Counted from the stretch's first letter, positions 12,201-23,870 are shown. The stretch: 64,000 nucleotides of DNA from Earliella scabrosa (GCA_022605405.1 JABYQQ010000001.1:2046001-2110000), one strand, 5' to 3'. The notes: generated from the sequence alone by a model not told the origin. Program-made: numbers and translations.

Positions 12201-13325
12201 GGTATGGGATGCCGCTTACAGCCAGTAGGTCCAACTTGGGTAGAGGGTACTCTACGTTGTACATTTGCTCATAGACCGGCATGACCTTAGCCATGGTGTC
12301 CAGAGCAAACTGCGCCTGTGGGATGCAGTCCGATGTGACTGTATGCGCTGTGAGCGACCCAATGCAGCATCTACAATCAGACGAGACTTACCGTAGAATC
12401 GTAGCGGGCGGACCTTCCCACTCAGCGGGCTCCTATACGAGCTTTCCAAGTACTCCAGAGGCCCGTTTGCATATGCGACAAGGTAAGTCGACATCTGGGT
12501 TGGCATTAGGAGCACCACCGGAGTTGAGAATTCCCTGCAACACATACCGGCGGCGTGGTCTGGAACCGGGTGACTTTCCACTCGGACGGATGGTCCAAGG
12601 ACGACATCTTCTGGGCAAGCCATGAGGCTTTATCCACGTTCTCGGGGTCGTACGGTCCCTCTCTCTCGGCGGGCATGTTGCTGATGTTCACAGTGTCCTT
12701 GCGGGAAATCATGGTGACCGCGAAAGTTGCTTTCAAGCCCGGCTCATCCCAGCAAGGGAAGGCGCGTCTCGCCGCGGTGGGCTGCGAGAATGATGGACCT
12801 TGACTGAGTACTGTCCGACACACATGACAAGTCAGGACTGACCTGGAACTGCGTAAGGGCGCATATGGTCTTGCCATCGGTGCCTCCAGTTGACTTGTAG
12901 TAACCCATCATATGGTCTGTGATATCCGCTTTGAAGGAGATAGTGAGGCGAGCCGTGGAATCAGCCGGGAGGGCCTTGGAAAATGTGAAGATCACACGCT
13001 GTTGGGTGGAGTCGAACTCGGTCGAGGAGGCTTGCTGCACATCATTTAGCGCATCTGAGTGCAAGGAAACCTCTTCCAGGGTCAACTCAAGGGCATTGAG
13101 GACTATCTTCGTGGTTTCTTCGTTGACATGCAGACTGTACCCGTGTCAAATCGCATCGTCCATGAAGTCCGTGGTTGGAAAGACTCACTGTATGTCGACG
13201 CTGCCTTCAAACTTCAGACATTCGAGGTCGGTGTAGACTTTGAGATCGTAGTGAGATGGAGTGACAACTGTAGGGAGGCGATAATCCTGGCGAGGGATTG
13301 AGGATTGGACTCGGACTTCTGGCAT
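9286..13325 (-). CDS. M1 zinc aminopeptidase (Aap1/Ape2, puromycin-sensitive type)
   Basis: Cytosolic zinc aminopeptidase that trims N-terminal residues from peptides. The gene is cut into roughly 20 exons. The ATG at 13323-13325 opens MPEVRVQSSIPRQDYRLPT, then VVTPSHYDLKVYTDLE. The exopeptidase motif GGMENW lies near 12,066-12,085 and the zinc site is HEVAHMW (HExxHxW) near 11,905-11,930. The third zinc ligand is the Glu of NLYLNEG near 11,780. ELL-rich C-terminal helical repeats follow and the protein ends ELVRWLEQRPEGRV before a stop at 9286-9288. Conserved blocks such as SSHPVEV and WIKQMGYPVITV confirm the family. The intron after GGMENW (12,010-12,065, 56 nt) starts with GCACGT rather than GT, so it appears to be a GC-AG intron. 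The next exon, GLIVGRNQC, joins in phase 0. All catalytic residues I could place are intact. Confidence 0.95.
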
Positions 13326-14013
13326 GGTGACGAAGGTCTTGCGATCACAAGTGAGCCTGGCTTGAGAGACTTGCGAATCGGGCTTGAAGCTCTGAAGACC
13401 AGCGCCGCGAGGACTGATCAAGGTGTGAAGTAAGATCTATTGTCATTGAACGCCACCACGACCCACGCAGCCTGGGTACGAGTCGTAATCGATAACCAGA
13501 TATTCAACAATCCCGGACGATGATGACTATGCACGGCCGGCGTAGAAGTTGGGTAGTCGCGAACCCGAGTCGTCTTGCAATGGATCTATCCCGAGCCAGA
13601 ACATCGAGTACTGAGAAGGTAGCATGTCGCACTGGCACTATGTCGCAGTGGCATGGGCGTGTGCAAGACGTGCCGATTGGCCCTGGACGTCGACCCCCGC
13701 ATATCCTCTCAGAGGTCCGATCCCGAGTGGGCCGTTTTCGGTGCTACTATATGAGGAAATACTTGGCAACCAGATACCATATATAATAATTTTTTGAGCG
13801 TTTAGCGGGCGCTTCAGCGATTTTCGGCCTCCAAAATGCCCGTTTTCGGTGATTTTCGGGATCGGAGCAGTCAGGCGCTTATTCGGGGGGCCCGGAAGCC
13901 GGCCCATCTGCCATTCGGGCGCCAGCCACGCCCATCCTTGACCACGACCATTCACCGGTCACCACTGACGCTGTTCAACGTTACTTTCTCTATCTCCTTG
14001 CTGTTCGTCCATC
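13326..14013. promoter_or_regulatory. Divergent promoter region between aminopeptidase and DAD2
   Basis: Shared 5' region of two divergent genes. An AT-rich tract with ATATATAATAATTTTTT lies near 13,780-13,797. The motif CCGTTTTCGGTG occurs near 13,733 and again near 13,840, with TTTTCGG variants between them. Regulatory roles are inferred only from position. Confidence 0.4.
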
Positions 14014-14485
14014 ATGCGTGCATCTATGGCAGCAAATCGTCAATCCCAACTTCCGGGATCTGTAACAAGCGCGGCCGCGGCGGCAAAACTGCTCGAGAAG
14101 AAGAAAGAGTACGAAGCGGTCGCTGCCCTCGAGCGGGCCAGCGCGCAATTTCTCAAACGGATAGAGGATCTAGGGGATGATTTTGACGTGATGGCGGACG
14201 CGGGCGTAGGTGTGTACTGCAGCTGGTGCGGGACTATGGCGCAGACCTCATCTCGGGCGTAGTGCACGGGCAGGTCCTGGAACAGTGGCCCAACATGTTC
14301 AGAATTCTCAGCTTGTTTTGTACGCGTTTTCTTCGCGTCTCGCGCGGCGATACTCAACGGTACGTGCAGTATCGCAACGCCAACAACAATCGGAGGACGA
14401 AAACGCGTCCACTCCCGCGACGGGCGAGCGCTTGGTGCGAGTACCCATCGAAGAGTTGCGCCAAACAGAGACGAAGACTACGTGA
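14014..14485 (+). CDS. DAD2: DASH/Dam1 complex subunit Dad2
   Basis: Small coiled-coil subunit of the fungal DASH (Dam1) ring that couples kinetochores to spindle microtubules. Three exons, 14014-14209, 14263-14319 and 14370-14485, join to 122 codons plus stop. The first exon has the conserved EKKKEYEAVAALERASA and RIEDLGDDFDVMADAG. The second gives VHGQVLEQWPNMFRILSLF. The third ends GERLVRVPIEELRQTETK. The introns are 53 and 50 nt. Motif order and size match the Dad2 family. A partial copy of exons 2-3 with both intron sequences lies at 23.88-24.12 kb. The downstream neighbour is a convergent DUF6534 gene. Confidence 0.94.
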
Positions 14486-14651
14486 CATATCGATGCTCGT
14501 ACTTGTACTATGTGCTATAACTACTGACAGTTATTTACATCCTTTCGTGACCGTCATCCTCTGAAATCCTCCTGTGGTCGTGCTACGGGTCGGTCATGAG
14601 GCTGCTCTTGAGCATGACGGACGAGGACTACCGAAGGTCTCCGGTTAGTTG

Positions 14652-16692
14652 TCAATATTTGGTTTTGAAGGTCATTATGGTACTAACTGTGCTCAGTTCC
14701 ATCTCTTCCGTCTCTCCTCCGCTACGCTTGAACGCGATCGGCGGGGCGGGTTGCCCCTTCACGACGTCGCGGATCATCTGGTCGCGAATTGACTTGCGCG
14801 CGTTCAGCATGGCCAGCATCGCGTTCAGAAACACTGGACGTAGTGTGTTAGCGTGTGGCGGCCCCGGCGTACAGCATGACACTCACATTTAGGCAAGATA
14901 CAGAACCCGATGAGGTAAACCATGGTAGTTGGTCCGGTCGCGTACTGTGACCCAGACTAGTTCATTGACATCACTTTGTGCATCAGGGATATGCGGAACA
15001 CACCAGCAAAAGAGTGACCAAGGAGCAAAGGCTGGAGACCAACGCAACTCAGTCAGCATATATCTCCCACAATTCTGGCTACTCACCTGGTGGTAGCACC
15101 GGTATTCACGATGTATACCTGTAGTGTCCGTACGGCTGTATCGAGCCTATGTGTGATGATCCGCGCAAGCGGGAATCATGCCAGCCTTTCAGAGCAGTCA
15201 AAATGAGGAGGCAGGAGGCAGTCACTACCGGTGCGTGATATCTCTCCTACGTTGTCTTGCCAGGAAGACGCACGATGTGATGGCGACCAGGATGTCCGCT
15301 AATGATGCCGTTCCGAGCCCGACATACATGAGCCACTGCCGCGTTGTCGCTGGTCAACTCAAGTGAATCAAATTCTGCGTGGACTGCGCACCTGCACCGC
15401 CGTATTCTCGTCAACTTCGATCCACGTTTCGCAGTGCCAGCTATTGAATCAACTATCAGTATACCAGTGACTAACGGCAGATGGCAGAACAATGGCGACG
15501 GACCCATCGGCGATGCCCGCTGCCCGGAGAAGCCTCTGTCAGTATCGATGCTACCAAAGTGACCCTGAAGGTACTTATACTCGCCGATAGTAGAGCCTAA
15601 GAGGAAGAGGTCAGTGACATCGATGTTCAAGGAAGCATATCCTGCACTCACCTAGTGCTACAAGGCCGCCGAAGATCTAACGCGAGTCCGTATCAATTTA
15701 AATTCTGTGATGCGCGTGTGTAGAGTCGTTCGCGCACGAGTGCTCACCAATGTCCCACAGATGGCTACGTTGTGATTGCTGACTGCGGAAAATTCATCAG
15801 CGACCGCAAATGCACCTGAACTACTGGTACTCACGTGTCCAGATCCTCGAACAGTATATGCTGAAAATCCATGCAGTCATCGTTAACTTCGTAGGCCTCT
15901 CCTGTCGTGTACGGACACTGACGCACCCGCGAACGATGAAATCGTTGGCACCCTAGAAGACTATACCATGAATGACTGTAGATTGGGAGGGCCGCTCAAT
16001 CACAATACTCGCCGTCAGCAGAATCAACGCCTAGGTACCAATTAGGTGCTTGGACGGTCACCAGAAGGAGGGTGAAGGAACACGTACCCGGACCGTGCTG
16101 ATTTCCGAAGGCACGATGCGATCAGTACTCATCTATCACTCGGGTCCAGGAATATTTCGACAACTAGCACTTACTCGGGCGGCCGAGCAAGGGCTTCAAA
16201 TCGGCCGAAGTTCGTTACCGCATACTCATAGACGGCGTGGGTGAGGAGAATCAAGTGGGCAACGTCCAGGAGCCTTCCGGCGAGATGAGTGAGCTTCGCG
16301 AGCCCAGTATTACCGTATCAGGCCTTCTCACGACCATACTCACCACAGCAGCCCGACCTACAGCAAAAGACCGGAACAGTAAACAGTACGTCCTGACCAT
16401 TGTGTGGATTATCGATGTCGGCTCACCAACGCCCTCAGAATGCCCGGATCGTTTCGGGATCTTCCGTAGTAGATGTAGGTTTGCAGAGTGGTCAGTCCCA
16501 GCAGACTGCCAGACGGGATGCCAGTCGTCAGGTCGATGTGCCAGGACGCTATTTACATCCCTCACCATGACGCCAGGATGTTTCCTGTGTATGATACAGC
16601 GCTAGTTGTGAGATACACCTCGCCTCGCCTACCGCAATTGGCGTACCTATGAACGCCGAGCCGAGGGTGGTGTCAAGGGTTGTTTCGATCAT
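14652..16692 (-). CDS. DUF6534-type seven-helix membrane protein (best-preserved copy)
   Basis: Basidiomycete integral membrane protein of unknown function. The ATG at 16690-16692 gives MIETTLDTTLGSAFI, a typical first exon. A splice in phase follows to ASWHIDLTTGIPSGSLLGL and TTLQTYIYYGRSRNDPGI. Next come LVGLLW joined to LLDVAHLILLTHAVYEYAV, then TNFGRFEALARPPD. Later exons give GTASLADILVAITSCVFLA, ATGPTTMVYLIGFCILPK and the C-terminal FLNAMLAMLNARKSIRDQM. Introns 1 to 4 join in frame. The region 15,700-16,000, expected to hold helix 4, could not be spliced cleanly, so integrity is unproven. TTTTATCCC at 16,758-16,768 could be a TATA-like element on the minus strand. It is convergent with DAD2. 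Confidence 0.7.
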
Positions 16693-16869
16693 CCACAGTG
16701 AGATGCTTGGTGTGTTATCCAGTTTTGAGGACAGGTTGCTGGGCAGCAGGGGTCGTACCCTTTTATCCCGTTGTACACATAGCCCTTCGACCGTCCCATC
16801 TCGCTGCAACCACAGGCTGATAGGATTGTGTTCGTGTAGACGCCGATACAACAAGAAGTCGCTCAGCTA

Positions 16870-17435
16870 AAGTGTCTCAGATCGTTCTCGCTGGGAAGAA
16901 TGAGGGGATAGGGATCTAATCAGATTGCGAAGGCATCTTTGAACTGGACCTGAGAGTGGCCGTCAATGGGGCGAGATACTCCTGTGCGCAGAGTTTGACA
17001 TCAACCCCTTCGAGCGGGATGTGCTCAGCGTCCAGACCACCCGAGAGATGGAAGCGCCATCTTCAGGTGAACGATCTAACCCGTGCGTCCTCGTCCACCA
17101 GAAGCCATCTTCGATATGCCAGATTGCGGTATGCCGCAGGCACCAGAGCGAAGAAGATCACTCAAAGTCCGCCGACTGTGACCGAAATCAATTTCGGTAT
17201 CCTCTGCCGAACGCACAAGTACTTTGAAGGTGCACATCGACACTCGCTCCGAGCTCGTCTGATGGTCCGAGAGAAGGCGGACCTGTCAATGAGTATGCGT
17301 ATTCCCTGTATGTCGAAATACATCACGTTCAGCATGAGAGTACCATAAGGAAGGCTGGTCGCCCCTTACACGCACTTTGAAGTTTGATCGACGCCGGACG
17401 ACGAAGAGCACCCTCTGAGATCGTAATTGCCAACA
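16870..17435 (-). other. Unrecognised coding-like stretch
   Basis: The minus strand encodes hydrophobic and basic pieces such as FFALVPAAYRNLAYRRWLL and EHIPLEGVDVKLCAQEYLA, interrupted by stops. They resemble parts of a membrane or enzyme gene but I cannot name the family. The stretch lies between two DUF6534 copies and has no counterpart in the second block at 24.6 kb. It may be a relic. Confidence 0.3.
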
Positions 17436-17439
17436 AGCA

Positions 17440-20400
17440 GCTGTCGGTTTGTCACAGGTTGGGTGGATAAGATCTATAAGATCAGTTGGGTTCTACCATT
17501 GGAGGGTGCTTTGGACGTGTAGCTCGTGGCTCGCAGATGAAGCTGAAGGGGAGTCGAATAGACTCAGTTGCCGCTGCCCTCTCTGTCAGACATGGGAAGG
17601 AAGAACCCCGTCCTGTGATACTAGATGCCGAAGATATCTACACGTTACACCATGACCAACACAGCCCGGTTGTTCGGACAGCTAAGCGAGTTCCCCCGAG
17701 GTCTGTGTGGCACTTTGAGTCTTCGCAACACCCTGACCAACAGATGAGAGGTCAATCTAATCAACATATCATCTCAGATGTGTTATAGGCGTGCTGACCT
17801 CGAGGCTCGCGGCCGGAGACAGTCGAACGCGATGCTCGGTCCCCGCACCGATGTCTCTGGGACGTTCACCATTCTCCTGCACCAGAGGTAATCACCAATA
17901 GAAATGAAGACCGGCCGGGACAACCAAAGGAAACCCTACCCCGACCGAGCGTGCCCATTGGATACTCGATTCCCGATCAGGTGCGACGTCCATATTGAAG
18001 GACTTGAGCTCGAGACCTCCAGAGCCATGGTCTATGAGCGCTCGACGCGAATTCACGCTGCAGAGTAATGGGATCAGTGGATCATCAGCGGTCCCGAGTC
18101 CCGAACGCTTCAGAGTTGCGAATGAAGCTCACGCAGCAAGCACACAGCTTGTGTGTGCTGCACAAGTAGTGTCAGCCTGTACGATCGTCGGTTGATGCAG
18201 CTTCGGAACACCTACCTGAAGGTATGACACACGAGATCGGGTAGTATGTGAGGCCGGGGGTGCAGACGAGCTGGAGGATATACGATCAACCGGCGACGTT
18301 GATGGGAGAGAGAGGGTTTGCGGCCTACGAGCACGGCGGTAATGACATCGAGAAGTCTGGATGAGTTATGTTAGACGAAGCTAACTGGTGCATCAAGAGC
18401 CAATGGCAGAGGTACCGACGTAGTACAGATGCCTAGCGCGATGGAAGACCCCTCAGTTAATGCAGTGACGTCATATCCGAGTCCGATCGCGTACCCGTGT
18501 TCACTGCATACAATATCAAGGAATTGATCAGGTTGTCCGTACTGCGGTAACAACATCAGCATCGCGAGCACAATTCTGGCAATGAGACTGACTGCTTAAA
18601 TCCCGTGCGGTTGGTATGCAGATACCAAACGAGACGAGCTGTCAATGCTAGACTACCTAGCACACCTATGATTTGCACCGAAGCGATGACCACCTGCGTT
18701 TCGAACTTGTTGGTGTAGATATAACGTGTTGAGTACTGAACACTACGCACCGGATGGAACGGTGAGTTTTCTGTGAAGCTATCGAATTTGCGATACATTT
18801 TCTGACGTGGATAAGGGTGAGTCACTGAGGCACTAACCGCAAGATCGTGTGCGCTAAAATCGAGATGAAGATAGATTAGCCTGGAGGGCAGGACCACGTA
18901 CATATGAGAAGAGCTAGAAGTGTAATCAACCACCTCGGTCATTCAGCTGCAGTAGCAGTCGCAGCGAATACTCACCGTATAGCGATATAGACGATGCAGC
19001 CTAGCTCGTTATCAATGGAGGCGGGGTCAAATCGAGATCATGGCTGACTGACCACTAACGGTAGAAACCACTTCGATGGTGGACAGACTACAAAACGGTC
19101 GCCGTATGTTGGTGTTGCGATGATAAAATCTCCGAATAGCTGCAATGACGCACGTTTATACACACGGCGGGCAAAGAAACTGTGTGGCTGTCAGTCGTTT
19201 CTAGGGTCGCGGTCGCGGTACCCACAGTGAGCATGGAACTTACAGGAACGCCATCGACTCTGTCAAGGCCTACGCCACTGTGGTCAATTTCCCGTACAGC
19301 TTGTTCGGATCAAGCTTACCACGACCAAGACTAGTAGCTGATGACATGTGCACACATGTGAGATATCAGGATACCAATGTGATAGACTCATGATGGACTC
19401 ACCCGAAAGGACCTGTCATTTTGAGCCCCATGATGAGCAACGTGCATAGGTCTAACCGGGCACAATCGCAGATGACCAGCTCACCAGAGTCCAAGTAAGA
19501 ACGCAGTGATATCATTGAACGGTTCGGAGATCATAGTCTTGTAGCTACCAACCCGGAACCAGATATAAGATTAGCTATCATAGCCGCAATCAGGAAACTC
19601 GAAGTGATGAACACACAAGATGTGTAATATGACGATCGCATGCAGCGTGTCAAAAGCCCTGAATGGCGCCGTGCGTAGAAGTGAACATCCAGTCGGGATA
19701 AGCCACAAGGAGTACTCACATCAATGCAGCAATCTACAGTCTCGCAACGATTATATCCACCATGATCCTACATGAGCGCATTACAGATGACATACTATGC
19801 TCTTCAAGGCATATCCATCGTTGGGGTACCTCTTGGAAGGCTTGGCCGTAGAGCCTGCGAATACACGTTGTCAGTCACATGATAGACCACGGTGTGGACA
19901 GGAAAGACCGACACGAACACCAACATTAAGCCCGTACCGACAGCGATCCGGGTGGCCGACTCAGATGTGAGAGGACCGGAAAGACTGTCAGCGGACGTGA
20001 CGAGCGACTCTTCACTCTCGGTGAACATGGTGAAAGAGGAGACGCACCGACCTCCCCTTGGTTCCTGCTATTTACTACATGCCCAATGGGCGGTACCGTG
20101 ATGCTTACTGACAGATGGTAGCCGCAGCGAGATGTCAGCAGTACTGTGGGGCCGCAACGAACAATCGACCCTGGATAGCTTCACAGAAGCCATCGTTCCC
20201 GAGACGCCCCACGAACGATGGTTGTCAAGGACATTCGATGATCACAGCACTTCTCGAGCCTCGAGGCTTCGGACTATTATGGGTGCGCATCGCATAACTC
20301 TTGTCACCGACAACGGCGTCGCTCGAAGATTGAGCTACAAAACATGAAGTCAGACGCTATAGGATCTAGTTCGAGAAGAAGCACATTGGAACAGGGATTG

Positions 20401-20548
20401 AATGGCACGTTTCATGGCACGAGTCTACACAACCGAACGTCCGAGTTGCCCCCTGGCGCCGTGTCCGAAGCGACGTCTAGCCTCAACAGGCGCGATAGGC
20501 GTGATTCGGGCGGCTAAAACACCCTCCTCCTGAAGTCAAGGACACAGC
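17440..20548. repeat. Paralogous block, copy 1
   Basis: Direct duplicate of 24,605-27,700. Both copies share the DUF6534 gene body, its 3' flank (for example CAACAAGCAGCTGT near 17,431 and 24,610) and a 5' flank running past the gene start. Divergence is substantial, with many point differences and short indels, so the duplication is not recent. Confidence 0.8.
17892..20028 (-). pseudogene. DUF6534-like membrane protein, copy 1, frameshifted
   Basis: Paralogue of the gene at 25,064-27,227. The ATG at 20026-20028 starts MFTESEESLVTSADSLSGP followed by a membrane helix (GTGLMLVFVSVFPVHTVVYH). The next exon should read LYGQAFQEAYNYYRGYPNDG as in the other copy, but 20 nt are missing here (near 19,830), giving LYGQAFQE followed by a shifted frame. 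Later pieces are SFFARRVYKRAS (near 19,140-19,190) and ALTARLVWYLHTNRTGFKQ (near 18,600-18,660). The C-terminal RRALIDHGSGGLE-like stretch lies near 18,010. The motif RTGFK and the C-terminal SRR motif tie it to the DUF6534 group. A stop-preserving gene is unlikely with this deletion. Confidence 0.65.
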
Positions 20549-20564
20549 AAGAATGGTGCGTAGT
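20549..20564 (+). repeat. Target-site duplication, left copy
   Basis: AAGAATGGTGCGTAGT, repeated exactly at 21500-21515 on the other side of the retrotransposon fragment. The paralogous site near 27,705-27,730 has a single related sequence, consistent with an unoccupied target. Confidence 0.8.
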
Positions 20565-21499
20565 ATGGAAACTCCGGCACAGAAGCGCGAGAACAACCTT
20601 CCGATGGACAAAGGGCCACGCGGGAAACGAGGGCAATGAAGGTGCGGATGCACTGGCAAAGGCCGGAGCCAATGAACATAACACAGGAGATCGCGAACTA
20701 CCTCCCTAGAGGGATACGGCTAGGGAGCCTGACGCAGAGCCTGGCGTACGAAGCAGTACTTAGAAAAGAATAAAGGACAATGGAGAACGACACAGCTTCT
20801 GGTCGATCGTGTCCTCACGACACTGGAAACCGACCTACAATGCTCAGTGTCTCAGCAGGCTCTATGGAAAGCGATCACACATAGAGACCTACACAGGAAA
20901 CATCAAGTGTTCCTGTGGAAGACCCTACACGACGCGTACAAGGTGAGGACATATTTGGATAATATACCAGGATATGAGCAGAGGGGCGTCTGCGCGGAGT
21001 GCAACTTGCGTACCTGAAACCATGGAGCACATCCTGATTGATTGCGACGCACCTGGACGAAAGCAGATCTGGAGGCTGACCACCGAGCTGCTGCGGAAGG
21101 CAGGAATTGTACTTCCCGAAATAACCCTGGGAGTGGTGCTAGGGGCAGCAGCTGTGAAGCTAGGGGATAATATCGTGAGTCGACCTTCGGCGGCGGCAAA
21201 CCGCCTATTCAAGCTGGTCCGAATGCTGGAGTCAGCACATCTAATATGGGCCTTGTGGGAGCTATGTGGAGGACAAGATGGAGTCCGCACGCTATGGAGC
21301 GAATACACAGGCGGGGTTTTAGTGGGTAGTCAGAGGCCGGCCGTTAGGGTCGGCTGAGGAGCCCCACACTGCAGGATGTCAATGACACTGCGTGCGTAAA
21401 TGCATTTCCCCCATACGGTGACGAAACGAGCTTTCATAACCGCGCTATACCTTAGAGATGGACGCAACGCGCCCTGCCTTTAAGTGTGCACCGTAAAAA
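20565..21499 (+). mobile_element. 5'-truncated non-LTR retrotransposon insertion
   Basis: A 935-bp insertion flanked by 16-bp direct repeats and ending in a short A-run (CCGTAAAAAA), the hallmark of target-primed reverse transcription. It starts inside an RNase H domain: FRWTKGHAGNEGNEGADALA is the conserved C-terminal part. Downstream is the fungal non-LTR C-terminal region with FLWKTLHDAYKVRTYLDNIP and a zinc-knuckle-like C-x2-C...H-x4-C (CAECN..METMEHILIDC type). The reverse transcriptase is absent because of the 5' truncation, so the copy is dead on arrival. The clade is probably Tad1-like or related, not resolved. Confidence 0.85.
20569..21354 (+). pseudogene. RNase H and C-terminal part of retrotransposon ORF2, frameshifted
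   Basis: Remnant of the polyprotein of the element above. The first frame encodes the RNase H end (WTKGHAGNEGNEGADALAK). After stops and a frame change, ITHRDLHRKHQVFLWKTLH and NIPGYEQRGVCAECNLR appear. Another +1 shift near 21,000-21,020 is needed to reach PETMEHILIDCDAPGRKQI, which runs openly to the stop at 21,355. The gene is inactive. Confidence 0.8.
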
Positions 21500-21515
21500 A
21501 AGAATGGTGCGTAGT
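21500..21515 (+). repeat. Target-site duplication, right copy
   Basis: Exact repeat of 20549-20564, directly after the A-run of the retrotransposon fragment. Confidence 0.8.
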
Positions 21516-22251
21516 CAAGCCAAGACCCACAACAGCGTTCGCGCGGCAGTAGGGTAGAGACCCAGCGGCACTGCTACTGAGGTAAGTATGTAACGTATGG
21601 AACGCACTCACGTTGATCATGAGTCGCTCCACAAAGAGCGTGAACTAGAAGTCTACTATGTAATAGGTTGATAAGAAGGGTGCGCGTCGCATGATCGGAG
21701 GGACACCCATTGGCAGATTGGTAACCACAATCAGACGAAGAAGTCCAGAAGATACATGGAATCTAAGATGTACTCACCTTACACTGACGGTACATACCCG
21801 GGGCACAGCCTGAGGCTCCGGCCGATCAGAGGGAGAGGAGCACTTGGAGCACATAGCAACAAATACTGTGTTCCGGACTGCATCTCTCATGTGGGTGATT
21901 TTGCACGTGCACATCCCGCGCCATGCAGAGTACGAGTGTCATAGGATTATGTGTTTGGGGTGGAGAGGTATTTGCATGCGGTGATTATCCTTTCGAACGT
22001 GATGGCGAAAGACTCAGACAAGCTGAGCCTCGTGGTCATGATGCGACGACATGTCCGCCTGCATCATCAGCTGCTGAATGCACTGCAACACTCAACCTAC
22101 GTACCAATCATCGGCCTGCTTGTGGCAACAACGACCGGCAGGAAGATGGCCTAAGCGACTCGTGGGCCATTTCTTCGGGCTCTTGCTGGGCTCTTGGGCT
22201 CTCCGAGTCGGGGGATGGTGTTCGCAAGATGCATTATCGAGCACGGAGCTA
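21516..22251. repeat. Triplicated module, copy 1
   Basis: Diverged copy of modules at about 27,705-28,450 and 32,115-32,830. Shared landmarks are AATCAGACGAAGAAGTCC (near 21,730), GGCAACAACGACC near 22,123 and GGGATGGTGTTCGCAAGATG near 22,211. On the minus strand it has membrane-helix-like frames, but every copy is interrupted and no protein family was recognised. Copy 1 carries about 110 extra bases near 21,540-21,670. Confidence 0.65.
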
Positions 22252-23283
22252 TAGTCTGCTACCAATAGCGCCTCCGAACCGTAGGTCGCGATATCTGAGT
22301 TTGTCAGCACACATTTGATCTCCGACCACGCGTTGAGATCTATACACGAGCGCTTCCCGGACGCGTCGCGCGTCGTTAGGGACCTTCAAAGTTCACGGCG
22401 TTTCGTTCGGCCTTGCAGAAAGGACGCAAGCGAGGCGACATGATTTGAATTACAGCGTACATCATCTCCAAAACCAATACAAAACGTCCCCTACAGTCCA
22501 ACCAATATTGTTGTGCATGCGAGAGAGCACAGCACTCAGCTTCTCAGGCACTTCCTCTTCGTGCGCGGGACGTATGTAGAGACTGGACTTGCCCTGAAGC
22601 CGGAGTTGACATGACCGGGGAAGGGTAGCAGAGGGAAGGGAGCAGTGAATCCGGGAGCGGGGAGGACGCTGAAGCCCGTATTACTATGGGTCCGGTTTGA
22701 CTGACTTGAACGGACTCGTGGAGGTGGCGGCAGTATTAGAGAGGTAGAGAGTTACTGATAAAGAGAGCTGAAGGTTTTGAATGAAGACTTCATCTGGTTG
22801 GCCCTAGTCAATGGAGGTGCAGCTGCCTCCATCGCCACTTGGAGAATGTGCATCGTATGCAGGGGATGTTGCCAGGGACTCGATCACAGTGCTAGGCGAG
22901 ATATTGGCACAGGTAGTGAGCGGAGATAGGTCGCTAGACGCAAAAATCGCGGCCGCTCCCCAGCGTAGAGGTGCGGAGTCGCGCGAAGTCATAGGGAGAG
23001 CAGCGGGAAGAGTTCAGTACTGCAGTGGCCTGGCAGTGGCAGTCGCGACGTCACTGAGTGCACGATGCACGTGCCATCTTCTCCTTATAAGGGAATCTAC
23101 CGTATAAGGCGATTCTCCTTATAAGGAGAATTCCCTTGTATGGTGATGCCGAGGCTTCGGCATTTTCGAAGTCCGAAGAATGGCTGATCTACGGTCTCGA
23201 GGGCGCGTTTGATAGCAGATGTTGTAGGACCGTCCCTTCCCCCTTCAATAGGTCCGTCCAAACGTCTGCCTAGGGGAGACAAA
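22252..23283. mobile_element. Unclassified ~1.03-kb insertion with nested palindromes
   Basis: This DNA interrupts a module that is continuous at 32.8 kb and 28.4 kb. The sequence CGGAGCTA borders it on both sides (22244-22251 and 23284-23291) and may be an 8-bp target-site duplication; four extra bases (TGTA) follow the right copy. Inside, ATTCTCCTTATAAGGAGAAT at 23112-23131 is a perfect 20-bp palindrome. Around it AAGGGAAT and ATTCCCTT form a second arm pair, and GCCGAGGCTTCGGC at 23148-23161 is a hairpin. A 98-codon open frame at 22,811-23,107 has no recognised domain. No transposase was seen and no clear terminal inverted repeats. Confidence 0.5.
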
Positions 23284-23870
23284 CGGAGCTATGTACTCAC
23301 AGCAAGACATTCATTACCCAGATGCAACACGCCGTCCCTCTCATCGCTCTCGAAGCCTCTCCAAGTTCTCCTTAGCTCCGCCCCCGTTCTCTCTGGCCCC
23401 GCGTACGAGAGTCATGTGCTGTACAAAGGCGGCCGAGTCCTGGACGAGTGGGAGAGGAAAGCAGCCGAGATGGCGGAACATATCTGTGGCAACGGAGGGC
23501 GACCGGGAGGAGCGTCCGGAGCTGGAGGGGCCTAGAGTGCGAGGATGTTTTCCCGTGGAGGTCCGGCACTGCCCTCCGCATGAGCCGTCTCCGTGTCCGT
23601 GTCTGTTCAGGAACGGGCCGGACGGAGGCGGCTCAGAGCCATTGCCCCCGCGCGAGTGCGGGGTCGAGGGGGTCGCTGGGCGAGACTGAGCGGGCGGCGG
23701 GCGTCGTCAACCAAGCGGGCAAGAAGAGCAGGCAAGCCGGAATAGGCGGGGCGTGCACGGGAGTTGTGCCAGGCTCCTACCCACCCGTCGCTGTCCAATC
23801 TCGTCACCAGACGGTTCGGGCCGTCCCGTCCGGAAAAGGAAACCGGGATGGAGAGAGAAGTTAGAACCGA
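23284..23870. repeat. GC-rich module next to partial DAD2, copy of 32.83-33.4 kb
   Basis: Closely similar to 32,830-33,370, sharing TCACAGCAAGACAT, GGCGGAACATATCTGTGGCA and the run GAGGGCGACCGGGAGGAGCG. Relative to the other copy it lacks about 38 nt after ATCTGTGGCAACG. Several overlapping frames are open because of high GC, and none is recognised. Similarity fades near 23,765, and the partial DAD2 starts at about 23,877. Confidence 0.6.

Noticed and set aside
15585..15640. Candidate first exon reading LNIDVTDLFLLGSTIG
   Set aside because: The segment before GSTIG behaves as an intron ending TTAG; the real first exon of this gene is at 16,692.
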